Source: UBA1381 sp964399965
GTDB taxonomy: Bacteria; Bacillota; Clostridia; UBA1381
Reading direction: 5' to 3'
Length of the DNA: 64,000 bases
Assembly (NCBI GenBank): GCA_964399965.1
Contig: CAYNRX010000006.1
Location: 14,148-78,147, forward strand
Below the pieces are notes generated by a model. That model ran no database searches and had not been told where the DNA came from. It saw nothing but the letters and a program-made list of their open reading frames with translations. Position 1 is the stretch's first letter. Each line of letters starts with the position of its first letter. This document shows, in pieces, positions 40,280 to 49,134 of this stretch. The translations under genes were made by a program, and so were the position numbers.

Positions 40280-42163
40280 ATGAAAGTTTTGTTTGCAACC
40301 TCAGAGGCGGCGCCGTTTGTTAAAACGGGCGGTCTGGGCGATGTTGCCGGTTCGCTTCCGGCCGCACTGCGTGAAAAGGACGTGGACGCCAGGGTAATAT
40401 TGCCTCTGTACAGGTGCATCCCGCAGCACTTTAAAGAGAAGATGACATATCTTTTCCACATCTATATCGACATGGCGTGGAGAAAGCAGTATTGCGGCGT
40501 ATTCCAGATGGAATACAATGGCTGCATATACTATTTCCTTGATAATGAATTTTACTTCAACGGAGATACTCCGTATAGCTACATCCATCTGGACTGCGAG
40601 AAGTTTATATTCTTTTCCAAGGCGCTTTTGTCGGTACTGCCGTCGCTCAACTTCCGCCCGGACGTTATACACTGCAATGACTGGCAGACAGGTCCGGTGC
40701 CGGTATTCCTTGATACGTTCCTTGACAATCCGTTCTACCGCGGCATAAAAACCGTTATGACGGTACATAACCTTAAGTTCCAGGGAAGATGGGATCTTAA
40801 GGGGATAAAGGACGCTATGGGTATAAGCGACTATTATTTCACATCCGATAAGCTGGAATACTACCGGGACGCAAACCTTTTAAAGGGCGGCCTTGTATAT
40901 GCCAACAAAATAACTACGGTAAGCTCCACCTATGCGTGGGAGATAACCACGCCGGAGTACGGCGAGGGGCTTGACAAGCTGCTTGCCGCCAGGAGAAACG
41001 ATCTTTCGGGTATTGTAAACGGTATTTCCTACACAGACTGGAATCCGGAAACAGACGATATGATCTATGCTAAGTATTCTCTTAAAGATGTAAATGAGAA
41101 GAAACGCGAGAACAAGATGGCTCTGCAAAGGGATCTCGGTCTGCCGGAGGATCCGGATACGATGATGATAGGAGTCGTTTCCCGTCTTACCGATCAGAAG
41201 GGCTTCGATCTGGTAGCCTACGTTCTGGAACAGCTGTGCCAGAGCCGCGTTCAGCTCGTGGTACTGGGCACAGGAGATGAAAAGTATGAAAATCTCTTCC
41301 GCCACTATGCGTGGAAATATCCCGATAAGGTATCGGCGCAGATATACTTCTCAAACGAGATGTCGCATAAGATCTATGCCGCCTCGGATGCGTTCCTGAT
41401 GCCTTCGAGATTCGAACCGTGCGGACTTTCACAGCTTATCAGCTTCCGCTACGGAACAGTGCCGATCGTAAGAGAGACCGGAGGTCTGAAGGATACGGTA
41501 TGGTCGTATAACGAATTTACCGGCGAGGGCACGGGATTTTCATTCAAAAATTACAATGCCGGCGAGATGCTCAACATAATCTGGTACGCTATGCAGGTGT
41601 TCTACGATAAAAAAGACGCCTGGAACGGTCTGATAAAGACCGGAATGGAATCAGATTTCTCGTGGAATATATCGGCCAATAAGTACATTGAATTGTACAA
41701 GGAAATGACCGGTATCTACGAATGGGCTCCGCTGGAGAAAAAAAAACCTCTGACGGCTGAAAACGGGGCTTCCGCACAGGAAGAACCGGCAAATGAGCCG
41801 GAGGAAGATCCGTCCTTTGAGGAAACGATCGCAGCAGCTGCCGAAAAATCAACGCAGGCGATAGTCGAGGAAGTAAAGGAAAAAGAGGCCAGGAAGGCGG
41901 AGACGGCCGCTATTCGTTCCGGTAAGAGCGCCGAAGCGGAGGAAAAGCCCAAAAAGACCCGCACGACTGCCAAAAAGACTTCCACAGCTAAGAAGACAGC
42001 TGCCAAGACACAGACGACAGCCAAGACAAAAGCCGTTTCGGAAGAAAAAACATCTGAAAAAACGGCCAAAGAGCCGGCCGCAAAACCGGCTGCCAAAAAG
42101 CCGGGTCGGCCGAAAAAGAGTGCTTCGGCCGCCGAAAAAGAGGCGGATAAAGCCGAAAAATAA
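40280..42163 (+). CDS. glgA: Glycogen synthase with histone-like C-terminal tail
   Basis: This 627-residue GT5 enzyme adds glucose from ADP-glucose to glycogen. The normal catalytic part spans residues 1-486: KTGGLGDV (donor loop), HNLKFQG and the C-terminal SRFEPCGLSQL. From residue ~490 there is an extra ~138-residue tail, first acidic (EEPANEPEEDPSFEE), then Lys/Ala/Thr-rich with KKT and AKK repeats and an AT-hook-like KKPGRPKKS near the end. The junction is AAA AAA AAA (41738-41746). ATG at 40280 is preferred to 40271 for its spacing to AAAGGA. Confidence 0.93.
   Translation: MKVLFATSEAAPFVKTGGLGDVAGSLPAALREKDVDARVILPLYRCIPQHFKEKMTYLFHIYIDMAWRKQYCGVFQMEYNGCIYYFLDNEFYFNGDTPYSYIHLDCEKFIFFSKALLSVLPSLNFRPDVIHCNDWQTGPVPVFLDTFLDNPFYRGIKTVMTVHNLKFQGRWDLKGIKDAMGISDYYFTSDKLEYYRDANLLKGGLVYANKITTVSSTYAWEITTPEYGEGLDKLLAARRNDLSGIVNGISYTDWNPETDDMIYAKYSLKDVNEKKRENKMALQRDLGLPEDPDTMMIGVVSRLTDQKGFDLVAYVLEQLCQSRVQLVVLGTGDEKYENLFRHYAWKYPDKVSAQIYFSNEMSHKIYAASDAFLMPSRFEPCGLSQLISFRYGTVPIVRETGGLKDTVWSYNEFTGEGTGFSFKNYNAGEMLNIIWYAMQVFYDKKDAWNGLIKTGMESDFSWNISANKYIELYKEMTGIYEWAPLEKKKPLTAENGASAQEEPANEPEEDPSFEETIAAAAEKSTQAIVEEVKEKEARKAETAAIRSGKSAEAEEKPKKTRTTAKKTSTAKKTAAKTQTTAKTKAVSEEKTSEKTAKEPAAKPAAKKPGRPKKSASAAEKEADKAEK
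41738..41746 (+). other. Nine-A tract at the catalytic domain/tail junction of glgA
   Basis: Nine consecutive A encode Lys487-489. One extra A leads to TGA after AAA AAA AAA ACC TCT GAC GGC, and one fewer gives AAA AAA AAC CTC TGA. Both slipped products would be a normal-length glycogen synthase without the tail. Confidence 0.6.
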
Positions 42164-42202
42164 GCTTCGGCCAAATTTTATTTAAAGAAGGGAATGGATA
42201 TA

Positions 42203-44689
42203 ATGCCGGAAATCACTAAAACGGTTTCAGCAGCAAAGAAGCTTACTCCGAAGGAGGAGGCTTTAAGGAAGGAGATCATCGGAAAGGTCAACAGACATTT
42301 CGGTAAGGTCATGGAGGAGGCTACTCCGCATATGATCTATACCGCCTGTGCTCTGACAGCCAGAGACAGGATAATGGAAAAATGGGCCGTTTCGCATCAG
42401 GAGGTCAAGGAGGAAGGCTCTAAGAAGCTCTATTATCTTTCGTTTGAGTTCCTAATGGGACGTCTGCTTACGACCAATATCCTGAATCTTATGCAGACAG
42501 AGGAGTATGTACACGTATTGGAATCGCTCGGCTACAGCCTTAACGAGGTAGCGGAGCTGGAGAACGATGCGGGACTGGGTAACGGCGGTCTGGGCAGACT
42601 TGCCGCCTGCTTTATCGATTCGCTGACAACGATGGATCTGCCGGCTTACGGCGGCACTATCCGTTATGAGTACGGTCTGTTCAAGCAAAAAATAGTTGAC
42701 GGCTATCAGATAGAGCTGCCCGATCCTTGGCTGGAAAACGGAAATGAGTGGGAGATCGCGCGTCCGGAGGAAACAGTAGAGGTAAAATTTGGCGGACAGG
42801 TCTATACCGACTGGCATGAGGGAAGATTCAGCTTCCGTTATGAGAACTCGCATACTATCCTGGCTATGCCTTACGATGTTCCGCTGTGCGGATATGATTC
42901 TAAGATCGTAAACAAGCTCAGACTGTGGAGTGCGAAGTCTCCCAACCGTATGAACATGAAGGAATTCAACAGCGGTAACTATGTCAGAGCGGTCGAGGAG
43001 AGAGAGCTTGCAGAGGTAATTTCCGGCGTTCTTTATCCCGAAGACAATCATACAGAAGGTAAGGAGCTGCGTTTGAAGCAGCAGTATTTCCTGGTATCGG
43101 CAACATTGCAGTGGATTTTGAAGGACTTCAAGCACAGATACGGCAATAAGCTGAACCTGCTGCCGGATAAGATAGTTATCCACATAAATGATACCCATCC
43201 GACGCTTGCTATCCCGGAGATGATGCGCCTGCTCATGGACGAGGAAGGCATGGGCTGGGATGATGCCTGGGAGATAGTGACCAAGATCTTCGCCTATACA
43301 AACCACACGGTAATGGCCGAGGCGCTGGAGAAGTGGCCGGTTGATATGTTCAACCGCGTGCTGCCGAGAATATACATGATCGTGCAGGAGATAAACAGAC
43401 GCCTTATGGAAAGGCTGAACATAGTATATCCCAACGATCCCAAAAAACACGAATATATGGCAGTTATTGCTAACGGCCAGGTGTTCATGGCCAATCTTTG
43501 CCTTGCCAGCTGCTTTGCGGTAAACGGTGTTGCCAAGCTGCACACAGAGATACTCAAAAGAGATATCTTCGCTGACTACTACCGTCTTGATCCTTCAAGA
43601 TTCCACGCTATAACCAACGGTATAACGTTCCGCCGCTGGATATGCAATTGTAATCCTGAGCTTGCCGACCTTATCTCCTCGAAGATAGGTATCGATTGGA
43701 TCAAAGATTACGATCAGTTGGCCGGTATCCGCAAATATGCCAAAGATAAGGAATTTCAGAAGAAGTTCGATGAGATAAAGCGGAACAATAAGGTTCGTCT
43801 TGCCGCATATATAAAAGAACACAACCATATAGACGTTAATCCGGATTCGATATTTGATGTACAGTGTAAGCGACTGCATGAGTATAAGCGTCAGCTGATG
43901 AATATCCTTCATGTTATGGCTGAGTACAATAAGCTTGTATCCGACCGGAAGTATTTTGAGGAATATTATCCCAAGACATATATATTTGCCGCTAAGGCTG
44001 CCCCGGGCTATGCAAGAGCGAAGCTCATCATCAAGCTGATAAATACAGTGGCAGACAAAGTGAACAATGATCCGCGTGTAGCCGGAAAATTGCAGGTAGT
44101 GTTCCTGGAAAACTATTCTGTATCGATTGCTGAGAAGCTGATAATCGCCGCCGATATCTCCGAGCAGATATCGACTGCCGGAAAAGAGGCCTCCGGTACC
44201 GGTAACATGAAATTCATGCTCAACGGCGCTGTTACAATAGGTACGCTTGACGGTGCCAATGTGGAGATGCTTGAGCAGGTAGGCGAGGATAATATCTATA
44301 TCTTCGGTCTTAAGGAAGAGGAAGTAGCCGCAAGAGTGCAGTATCCGGGTACCGACGAGGTAAAGGATATATATGCGGAGAACGGTTCCTTGAGACAGGT
44401 GCTTGATCAGCTGATAGATGGATCGCTGATAGAAGGGAATCACCAAATGTTCCGCGATCTGTATCAGACGCTGCTGTTCGGCGATTACGGTCATCCGGAT
44501 ACTTATATGGTGCTGCGTGATTTCGAGGATTACACAAGCACGCAGGAGAGAATATCTAAGGATTACCAGAACAGGGAAAAGTGGCTGGAGATGGCGATAA
44601 TGAATACCGCGTCAGCAGGATTTTTCTCCAGTGACAGAACTATCGGCGAATACAATGATAAGATCTGGCATTTAGAACCGATCAAATAA
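42203..44689 (+). CDS. glgP: Glycogen/alpha-glucan phosphorylase
   Basis: This 828-residue PLP enzyme releases glucose-1-phosphate from glycogen. Motifs are GNGGLGRLAACF (active-site loop), HINDTHPTLAIPEMMR and the PLP lysine region EASGTGNMKFMLNG near residue 660. The ATG at 42203 lies 9 nt after GAAGGGA; 42194 is too close. It sits 39 bp after glgA, so synthesis and breakdown genes share a transcript. Confidence 0.97.
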   Translation: MPEITKTVSAAKKLTPKEEALRKEIIGKVNRHFGKVMEEATPHMIYTACALTARDRIMEKWAVSHQEVKEEGSKKLYYLSFEFLMGRLLTTNILNLMQTEEYVHVLESLGYSLNEVAELENDAGLGNGGLGRLAACFIDSLTTMDLPAYGGTIRYEYGLFKQKIVDGYQIELPDPWLENGNEWEIARPEETVEVKFGGQVYTDWHEGRFSFRYENSHTILAMPYDVPLCGYDSKIVNKLRLWSAKSPNRMNMKEFNSGNYVRAVEERELAEVISGVLYPEDNHTEGKELRLKQQYFLVSATLQWILKDFKHRYGNKLNLLPDKIVIHINDTHPTLAIPEMMRLLMDEEGMGWDDAWEIVTKIFAYTNHTVMAEALEKWPVDMFNRVLPRIYMIVQEINRRLMERLNIVYPNDPKKHEYMAVIANGQVFMANLCLASCFAVNGVAKLHTEILKRDIFADYYRLDPSRFHAITNGITFRRWICNCNPELADLISSKIGIDWIKDYDQLAGIRKYAKDKEFQKKFDEIKRNNKVRLAAYIKEHNHIDVNPDSIFDVQCKRLHEYKRQLMNILHVMAEYNKLVSDRKYFEEYYPKTYIFAAKAAPGYARAKLIIKLINTVADKVNNDPRVAGKLQVVFLENYSVSIAEKLIIAADISEQISTAGKEASGTGNMKFMLNGAVTIGTLDGANVEMLEQVGEDNIYIFGLKEEEVAARVQYPGTDEVKDIYAENGSLRQVLDQLIDGSLIEGNHQMFRDLYQTLLFGDYGHPDTYMVLRDFEDYTSTQERISKDYQNREKWLEMAIMNTASAGFFSSDRTIGEYNDKIWHLEPIK

Positions 44690-44706
44690 GTAAAAATTAT
44701 CCATCG

Positions 44707-44740
44707 GAACGTCTGCCGGTGCGGCAGACGTTCCCTTTTT
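44707..44740 (+). terminator. Terminator after glgP
   Basis: GAACGTCTGCC (44707-44717) pairs with GGCAGACGTTC (44723-44733), followed by CCTTTTTC. Confidence 0.85.
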
Positions 44741-44765
44741 CAATTTAGACGGGGGAATGCAGAAT

Positions 44766-46754
44766 ATGATGACAACGATAGATTTGGAGCACAATTCCAG
44801 GGAGCGGTTCTACCGTAAACCATTCGGCGCCGTCACCTGCGGCACGTCGATACGGCTGCGTCTGGCGGTAAGCGGCTTCGGCATACCGGCGGCGGTGCGG
44901 CTGGTATATACCGTAGACGGTAAAGAACCGGTAAAGAAGAATATGCCTTATCTATTCACATTGGGAAGAAATAATGTTTATAATATACGTATTTCGGTGC
45001 CGGAGGAGCCGTGTCTGATATGGTATTACTTTGAGGTGGTTACCGATGCGGGCGTTGTATACTACGGCAACAACCGTAAAAATTGGGGCGGAGTCGGGGA
45101 AATGAGCTTCCATATGCCCGATCACGCTTTTCAGATAACGGTCTATAAAGAGGGCTACAAGACCCCGGAATGGTTCCAGCAGAGCGTTGTATATCAGATA
45201 TTCCCCGACCGTTTTTATAACGGCAATGAAGACGGCTCGTTTTTAGGCGATAGGGAGGATATAATAAAACGACAATGGGGCGAGATGCCGTATTACAAGG
45301 CGGAGCAGTTCGGCGGAGAGTATCTGTCCAACGATTTCTTTGGCGGCAATCTCAAGGGGATAATGAAAAAGCTGCCCTACTTAAAAGATCTGGGTATCTC
45401 CGTTATATACCTAAACCCGATTTTCCGCGCCTATTCCAACCACCGTTACGATACCGGCAGTTATGAGGAAATAGACCCCATGCTTGGTACCGAGGAGGAT
45501 TTTAAAAGGCTGTGCAGCACGGCCGAGGAAATGGGGATACGCGTGATCCTTGACGGCGTGTTCAATCATACCGGAAGCGATAGTATGTATTTCAACAAAA
45601 AGGGCACCTATGATTCCGTGGGTGCTTATCAATCGAAGGATTCGCCCTATTACAGCTGGTATCGCTTTTTTGAGTATCCCGAAAAGTATGAATCCTGGTG
45701 GGGTATGACGACGCTGCCGCAGGTGGAGGAGAAGGATGAGGAATACCGGGATTATATTCTCCACCGCCATGACGCTATCGTAAAGAGATGGCTGCGGGCC
45801 GGGGCTTCCGGCTGGCGACTGGATGTTGTCGATGAGCTGCCGGACTTTTTCGTCAAAGAGCTTAGGGGCGAGGTAAAGCAGGAAAAGGAAGATGCAGTAA
45901 TAATCGGTGAGGTCTGGGAGGACGCGTCCAATAAGATGGCCCACGGTGAGCGCAGGCAGTATTTCATGGGCGATGAGCTTGATTCGGTTATGAATTATCC
46001 TATGAGGACGGCGATAGTAAGCGCAGTGTTGGGACATATCGATGCCAAGGAATTGAGCGAGACGCTGTATTCGCTGAAAGAAAATTATCCGCGTCCGGCA
46101 TATTATTCGCTTCTGAATATGATATCGAGCCACGATGTGGAGAGGATATTGACGCTAATGGGCGATGTGCCGGAGCGTCACAGTGTCGACAAGGATTTCC
46201 AGGCTGCATTCCACCTGGACGGTTATGCGCTGCAGGTGGCGCGGGAGCGCGCTTGTCTGGCGATGGGGCTGCAAATGACGCTGCCGGGCGTGCCCTGCAT
46301 ATATTACGGGGATGAGATCGGTATGCAGGGGTATGGCGATCCTTTCAGCCGCCAGACCTTCGATTGGGAGAATCGCGACGAGTATATATTCACGCTTTAT
46401 AAGCGGATGATAAAACTGAGAAATTCTTCGCCGGCCTTTACGAAGGGCGAATTTGAGAGCGTGTACACGATAGGCAGGGTCTACGGATTTGTCAGATACT
46501 ATATCGATGAGGAAGAAGATATCTGTGAAAAATACGTGATGGTGGCCAATATCGGCACCAATGCAGAACGGATACGGCTTGACGTAGCCAAATTCGGTAT
46601 TTATCGTATGCGCGAAGTGAGTACGCTTGAGGATGTTGTCGTTGACAGTGAGGATGGCATATACTTTATCGATGTGCCGCAGCGGTTCATAAAAATATTC
46701 CGTGCCGAGATCAGGACGCCCGAAGAGGAGACGGTGGAGGACGAAACTGAATAA
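44766..46754 (+). CDS. GH13 alpha-glycosidase, neopullulanase/cyclomaltodextrinase-like
   Basis: This is a 662-residue intracellular alpha-amylase-family enzyme. The N-terminal ~130 residues form a CBM34-like beta domain. The barrel motifs are DGVFNHTGSD (region I), GWRLDVVDELP (nucleophile Asp), IIGEVWED (acid Glu) and SSHDVERI (region IV). It probably trims maltodextrins from glycogen breakdown. I start at 44766, ten bases after GGGGG; 44757 is too close. It follows the glgP terminator by only 26 bp and may depend on read-through. Confidence 0.9.
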   Translation: MMTTIDLEHNSRERFYRKPFGAVTCGTSIRLRLAVSGFGIPAAVRLVYTVDGKEPVKKNMPYLFTLGRNNVYNIRISVPEEPCLIWYYFEVVTDAGVVYYGNNRKNWGGVGEMSFHMPDHAFQITVYKEGYKTPEWFQQSVVYQIFPDRFYNGNEDGSFLGDREDIIKRQWGEMPYYKAEQFGGEYLSNDFFGGNLKGIMKKLPYLKDLGISVIYLNPIFRAYSNHRYDTGSYEEIDPMLGTEEDFKRLCSTAEEMGIRVILDGVFNHTGSDSMYFNKKGTYDSVGAYQSKDSPYYSWYRFFEYPEKYESWWGMTTLPQVEEKDEEYRDYILHRHDAIVKRWLRAGASGWRLDVVDELPDFFVKELRGEVKQEKEDAVIIGEVWEDASNKMAHGERRQYFMGDELDSVMNYPMRTAIVSAVLGHIDAKELSETLYSLKENYPRPAYYSLLNMISSHDVERILTLMGDVPERHSVDKDFQAAFHLDGYALQVARERACLAMGLQMTLPGVPCIYYGDEIGMQGYGDPFSRQTFDWENRDEYIFTLYKRMIKLRNSSPAFTKGEFESVYTIGRVYGFVRYYIDEEEDICEKYVMVANIGTNAERIRLDVAKFGIYRMREVSTLEDVVVDSEDGIYFIDVPQRFIKIFRAEIRTPEEETVEDETE

Positions 46755-46788
46755 AGCGTTAATTTTTCGTTAAGTTTGGGAAAAACAG

Positions 46789-46817
46789 TTGCAATTTTTC
46801 TGTGCATATGATATAAT
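46789..46817 (+). promoter_or_regulatory. Promoter of the RpiB/LacAB-family gene
   Basis: TTGCAA (46789-46794), 17 bp, TATAAT (46812-46817). Confidence 0.75.
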
Positions 46818-46853
46818 GACAGTGTAAAATCTATAGAAAGAAGGATGCCATAC

Positions 46854-47489
46854 ATGAAGATAGCATTGATAAACGAAAACAGCCAGGCTGCTAAGAACAG
46901 CATCATTTTTGACACTCTGAAAAAGGTTGCAGAACCTCTCGGACAAGAGGTGTTTAACTACGGAATGTACACAGCTGAGGACGAGGCTCAGCTTACATAC
47001 GTACAGATAGGTATACTGGCCGCTATATTGTTAAATTCCGGCGCCGCCGATCTGGTTATCACCGGCTGCGGAACAGGCGAGGGAGCCTGCCTTGCGTGCA
47101 ACGCGTTCCCGGGCGTGCTCTGCGGACACGTTGTAGACCCGACAGATGCTTACCAGTTCACACAGGTAAACAACGGCAACGCTATAGCTCTTCCGTTTGC
47201 TAAGGGCTGGGGCTGGGGCGCAGAGCTTAACCTCCAGTACGTATTCGAGAAGCTGTTCGTTGAGGAATGGGGCGGCGGATATCCCAAGGAGAGAGCTGTT
47301 CCCGAGCAGAGAAACGCTAAGATATTGAACGAGGTTAAGAAGGTTACACACAGAGACCTTCTCGATATCCTTCCCAACCTTGACCAGGATCTGGTAAAGG
47401 GCGCTGTTGCAGGCGAGAAGTTCAGCGAGCTGTTCTTTGCAAACTGCAAGTGCGATAAGATCGCAGAATATGTAAAATCCATTCTGTAA
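46854..47489 (+). CDS. RpiB/LacA/LacB family sugar-phosphate isomerase
   Basis: This 211-residue protein is longer than typical RpiB (~150). The core motif ITGCGTGEGACLACN holds the catalytic Cys region, and the opening MKIALINENSQAAKN fits the family. A C-terminal extension of ~60 residues is helical. It may be a ribose-5-phosphate or galactose-6-phosphate isomerase, but the substrate is not clear. ATG 46854 has AGAAGG 9 nt upstream; 46845 is too close. Confidence 0.85.
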   Translation: MKIALINENSQAAKNSIIFDTLKKVAEPLGQEVFNYGMYTAEDEAQLTYVQIGILAAILLNSGAADLVITGCGTGEGACLACNAFPGVLCGHVVDPTDAYQFTQVNNGNAIALPFAKGWGWGAELNLQYVFEKLFVEEWGGGYPKERAVPEQRNAKILNEVKKVTHRDLLDILPNLDQDLVKGAVAGEKFSELFFANCKCDKIAEYVKSIL

Positions 47490-47499
47490 TTGATTTTGA

Positions 47500-47541
47500 A
47501 AGGACGCTGCGCGGTAATTTTCGCGGCAGCGTCCTTTTTTG
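47500..47541 (+). terminator. Terminator of the RpiB-family gene
   Basis: AAGGACGCTGC (47500-47510) pairs with GCAGCGTCCTT (47526-47536), then a T-run. Confidence 0.88.
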
Positions 47542-47542
47542 T

Positions 47543-49060
47543 TTATACCGTTACGCCGATGATACCCTTTGTCCCGCTGCATTCCAAACGCCCGGAGAGC
47601 GGCATATACAGGCTGCTGAGATACGGCCCGATCATTCCGGCATAGGCGTATGATGAAGCAAGCGCGCGTATGCGCTGGGGCGCGGTCTTTGCTGCCAGGT
47701 CGAAGGCGATTTTGGCCGCGCGGTGAAGGTAACTTTCCAATAAATCTCCAAGGCTTCCGAGCTGATTTTCAAATCCCTTAAGCTCCGTTTCGGTGAATAC
47801 CGGAAAGCAGGGCAGCAGTTTACCTTTTTCAGCTTTAATAATGCCCTTTTCAATAAGGGTAATGGCAGCTTTTTGATCCGCCTGTATGCATTCGCCGAGG
47901 ATCGCCTGATGCAGAATATCCGCTTCGTCCATGCTTAATGAGGAGATAATGCAAAACTCATCTTCTCCGCAGGCAAAAGTTGAAAAATATGCAATGCGCT
48001 CAAGATTATAGTTGACGCCGTTAAATGACACCTTTTCCGGATATTCTGTACTTATCCCTAAAAGCACTCCGCGTGCGCCGTGGTTTAAAAGCGGTACGCC
48101 GCCCATACGTTTCCAGGCGATTCCCTCAAAAGCGTTGCGCGCTTTTCTCAAGGCGATGAAAAGTGCATGATAGGAAGAGATAGCTTTGTCCTTGACGGGC
48201 GCGCTTTTGTAAAGCTCCTCCATGACGTGTTTCGTCTCCTCTTCTAAAAATCCGCTGATAGATTCTTTAAGCTCCCTAAGATATTCGTTATCGAAAATAG
48301 GGATAGCTGTACAATATTTTCCGCCCCTCTCTGTAATTAAGCCGTCCTTTTCCAAAAGCTGCAGCTCGTCCTCGATATACGGGGCGGAAATTCCCAGCTC
48401 CATCGCCAATTCTGTTTCTGTCCGCGGCTGTTCATAAGCGGCGATCATGATATTTCCCGGCAGTTTCCGGTGTGCAAAATGTTTGTTCCAATCGTAATCG
48501 CTGTATTCAAAAAAACCGGTTAAATAAAACGGCCGTGGCAGATAGCTCTGTTCTCCGTAGATTCTTTCCATTTCCATTCCCTCCTTGATGGCTTTTCTTG
48601 TCATATGCAGGGTATAGCGCACGAGTGATTCTGAAATGCTCAATTTTTCGGCAATACTGCGGCAGGAGAGTCCCTCCAGATAAAAGGCTGAGGCAACAGA
48701 ACGCTGCCTTTTTGACAGGAGCCCCAGTTCACGCCGCAAAAGCATCAGCTCCTCTGTCTTTATAAGGCGGCTGTCAACGCTGCCCACGCACAGCGGTATT
48801 ACGGAATCCTCAAGCGGATACGTCCTGCGCCTTTTCCGGCGCAGATACCGCTTGTAAAGATTGTTCGCCACAGCCCACATGAACGCGTAGAATGCGTCCT
48901 CGCTATGGATATTCTCCGCCGAGGAGGCGACCTCGCTTATAATATCCCCGGCTAAGTCCTCCGCGTCCTGGGCGGATGAGCAGCGGGCATAGGCGAAGCC
49001 GTAGAGCGCGTCCATACTGCCCTTGAGCTTTTCAAAAACAAGCTGCCTGTCCAACCTCAT
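47543..49060 (-). CDS. ECF-type sigma factor with C-terminal winged-helix and unknown domain
   Basis: This is a 505-residue protein. Residues ~1-175 are a sigma-70 region 2/4 module (QDAEDLAGDIISEV, FMWAVANNLYKRYLRR, then LSCRSIAEKLSISESLVRYTL). Residues ~220-265 look like a winged helix (TETELAMELGISAPYIEDEL, LLEKDGLI). About 240 further residues form a domain I cannot name. ECF factors are normally ~180 residues, so this is a large fusion without a visible anti-sigma gene; the tail may be a built-in sensor. It starts at 49060 after GGGAGGTGC and is 74 bp downstream of cbiK. Confidence 0.75.
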   Translation of the reverse strand: MRLDRQLVFEKLKGSMDALYGFAYARCSSAQDAEDLAGDIISEVASSAENIHSEDAFYAFMWAVANNLYKRYLRRKRRRTYPLEDSVIPLCVGSVDSRLIKTEELMLLRRELGLLSKRQRSVASAFYLEGLSCRSIAEKLSISESLVRYTLHMTRKAIKEGMEMERIYGEQSYLPRPFYLTGFFEYSDYDWNKHFAHRKLPGNIMIAAYEQPRTETELAMELGISAPYIEDELQLLEKDGLITERGGKYCTAIPIFDNEYLRELKESISGFLEEETKHVMEELYKSAPVKDKAISSYHALFIALRKARNAFEGIAWKRMGGVPLLNHGARGVLLGISTEYPEKVSFNGVNYNLERIAYFSTFACGEDEFCIISSLSMDEADILHQAILGECIQADQKAAITLIEKGIIKAEKGKLLPCFPVFTETELKGFENQLGSLGDLLESYLHRAAKIAFDLAAKTAPQRIRALASSYAYAGMIGPYLSSLYMPLSGRLECSGTKGIIGVTV

Positions 49061-49078
49061 GCACCTCCCTGAAGTTCT

Positions 49079-49127
49079 GTAAAACGTTTTACATATATAT
49101 AGTGACAGGTCGGCGGGAATTGTTAGA
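49079..49127 (-). promoter_or_regulatory. Possible ECF-type promoter and 14-bp palindrome before the sigma gene
   Basis: The perfect palindrome GTAAAACGTTTTAC (49079-49092) lies 19 bp before the sigma gene start. Upstream on the minus strand, an AAC motif and a TGTC motif about 15-16 bp apart resemble ECF -35/-10 elements, which would imply autoregulation. The evidence is weak. Confidence 0.35.
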
Positions 49128-49134
49128 AAGAAAT

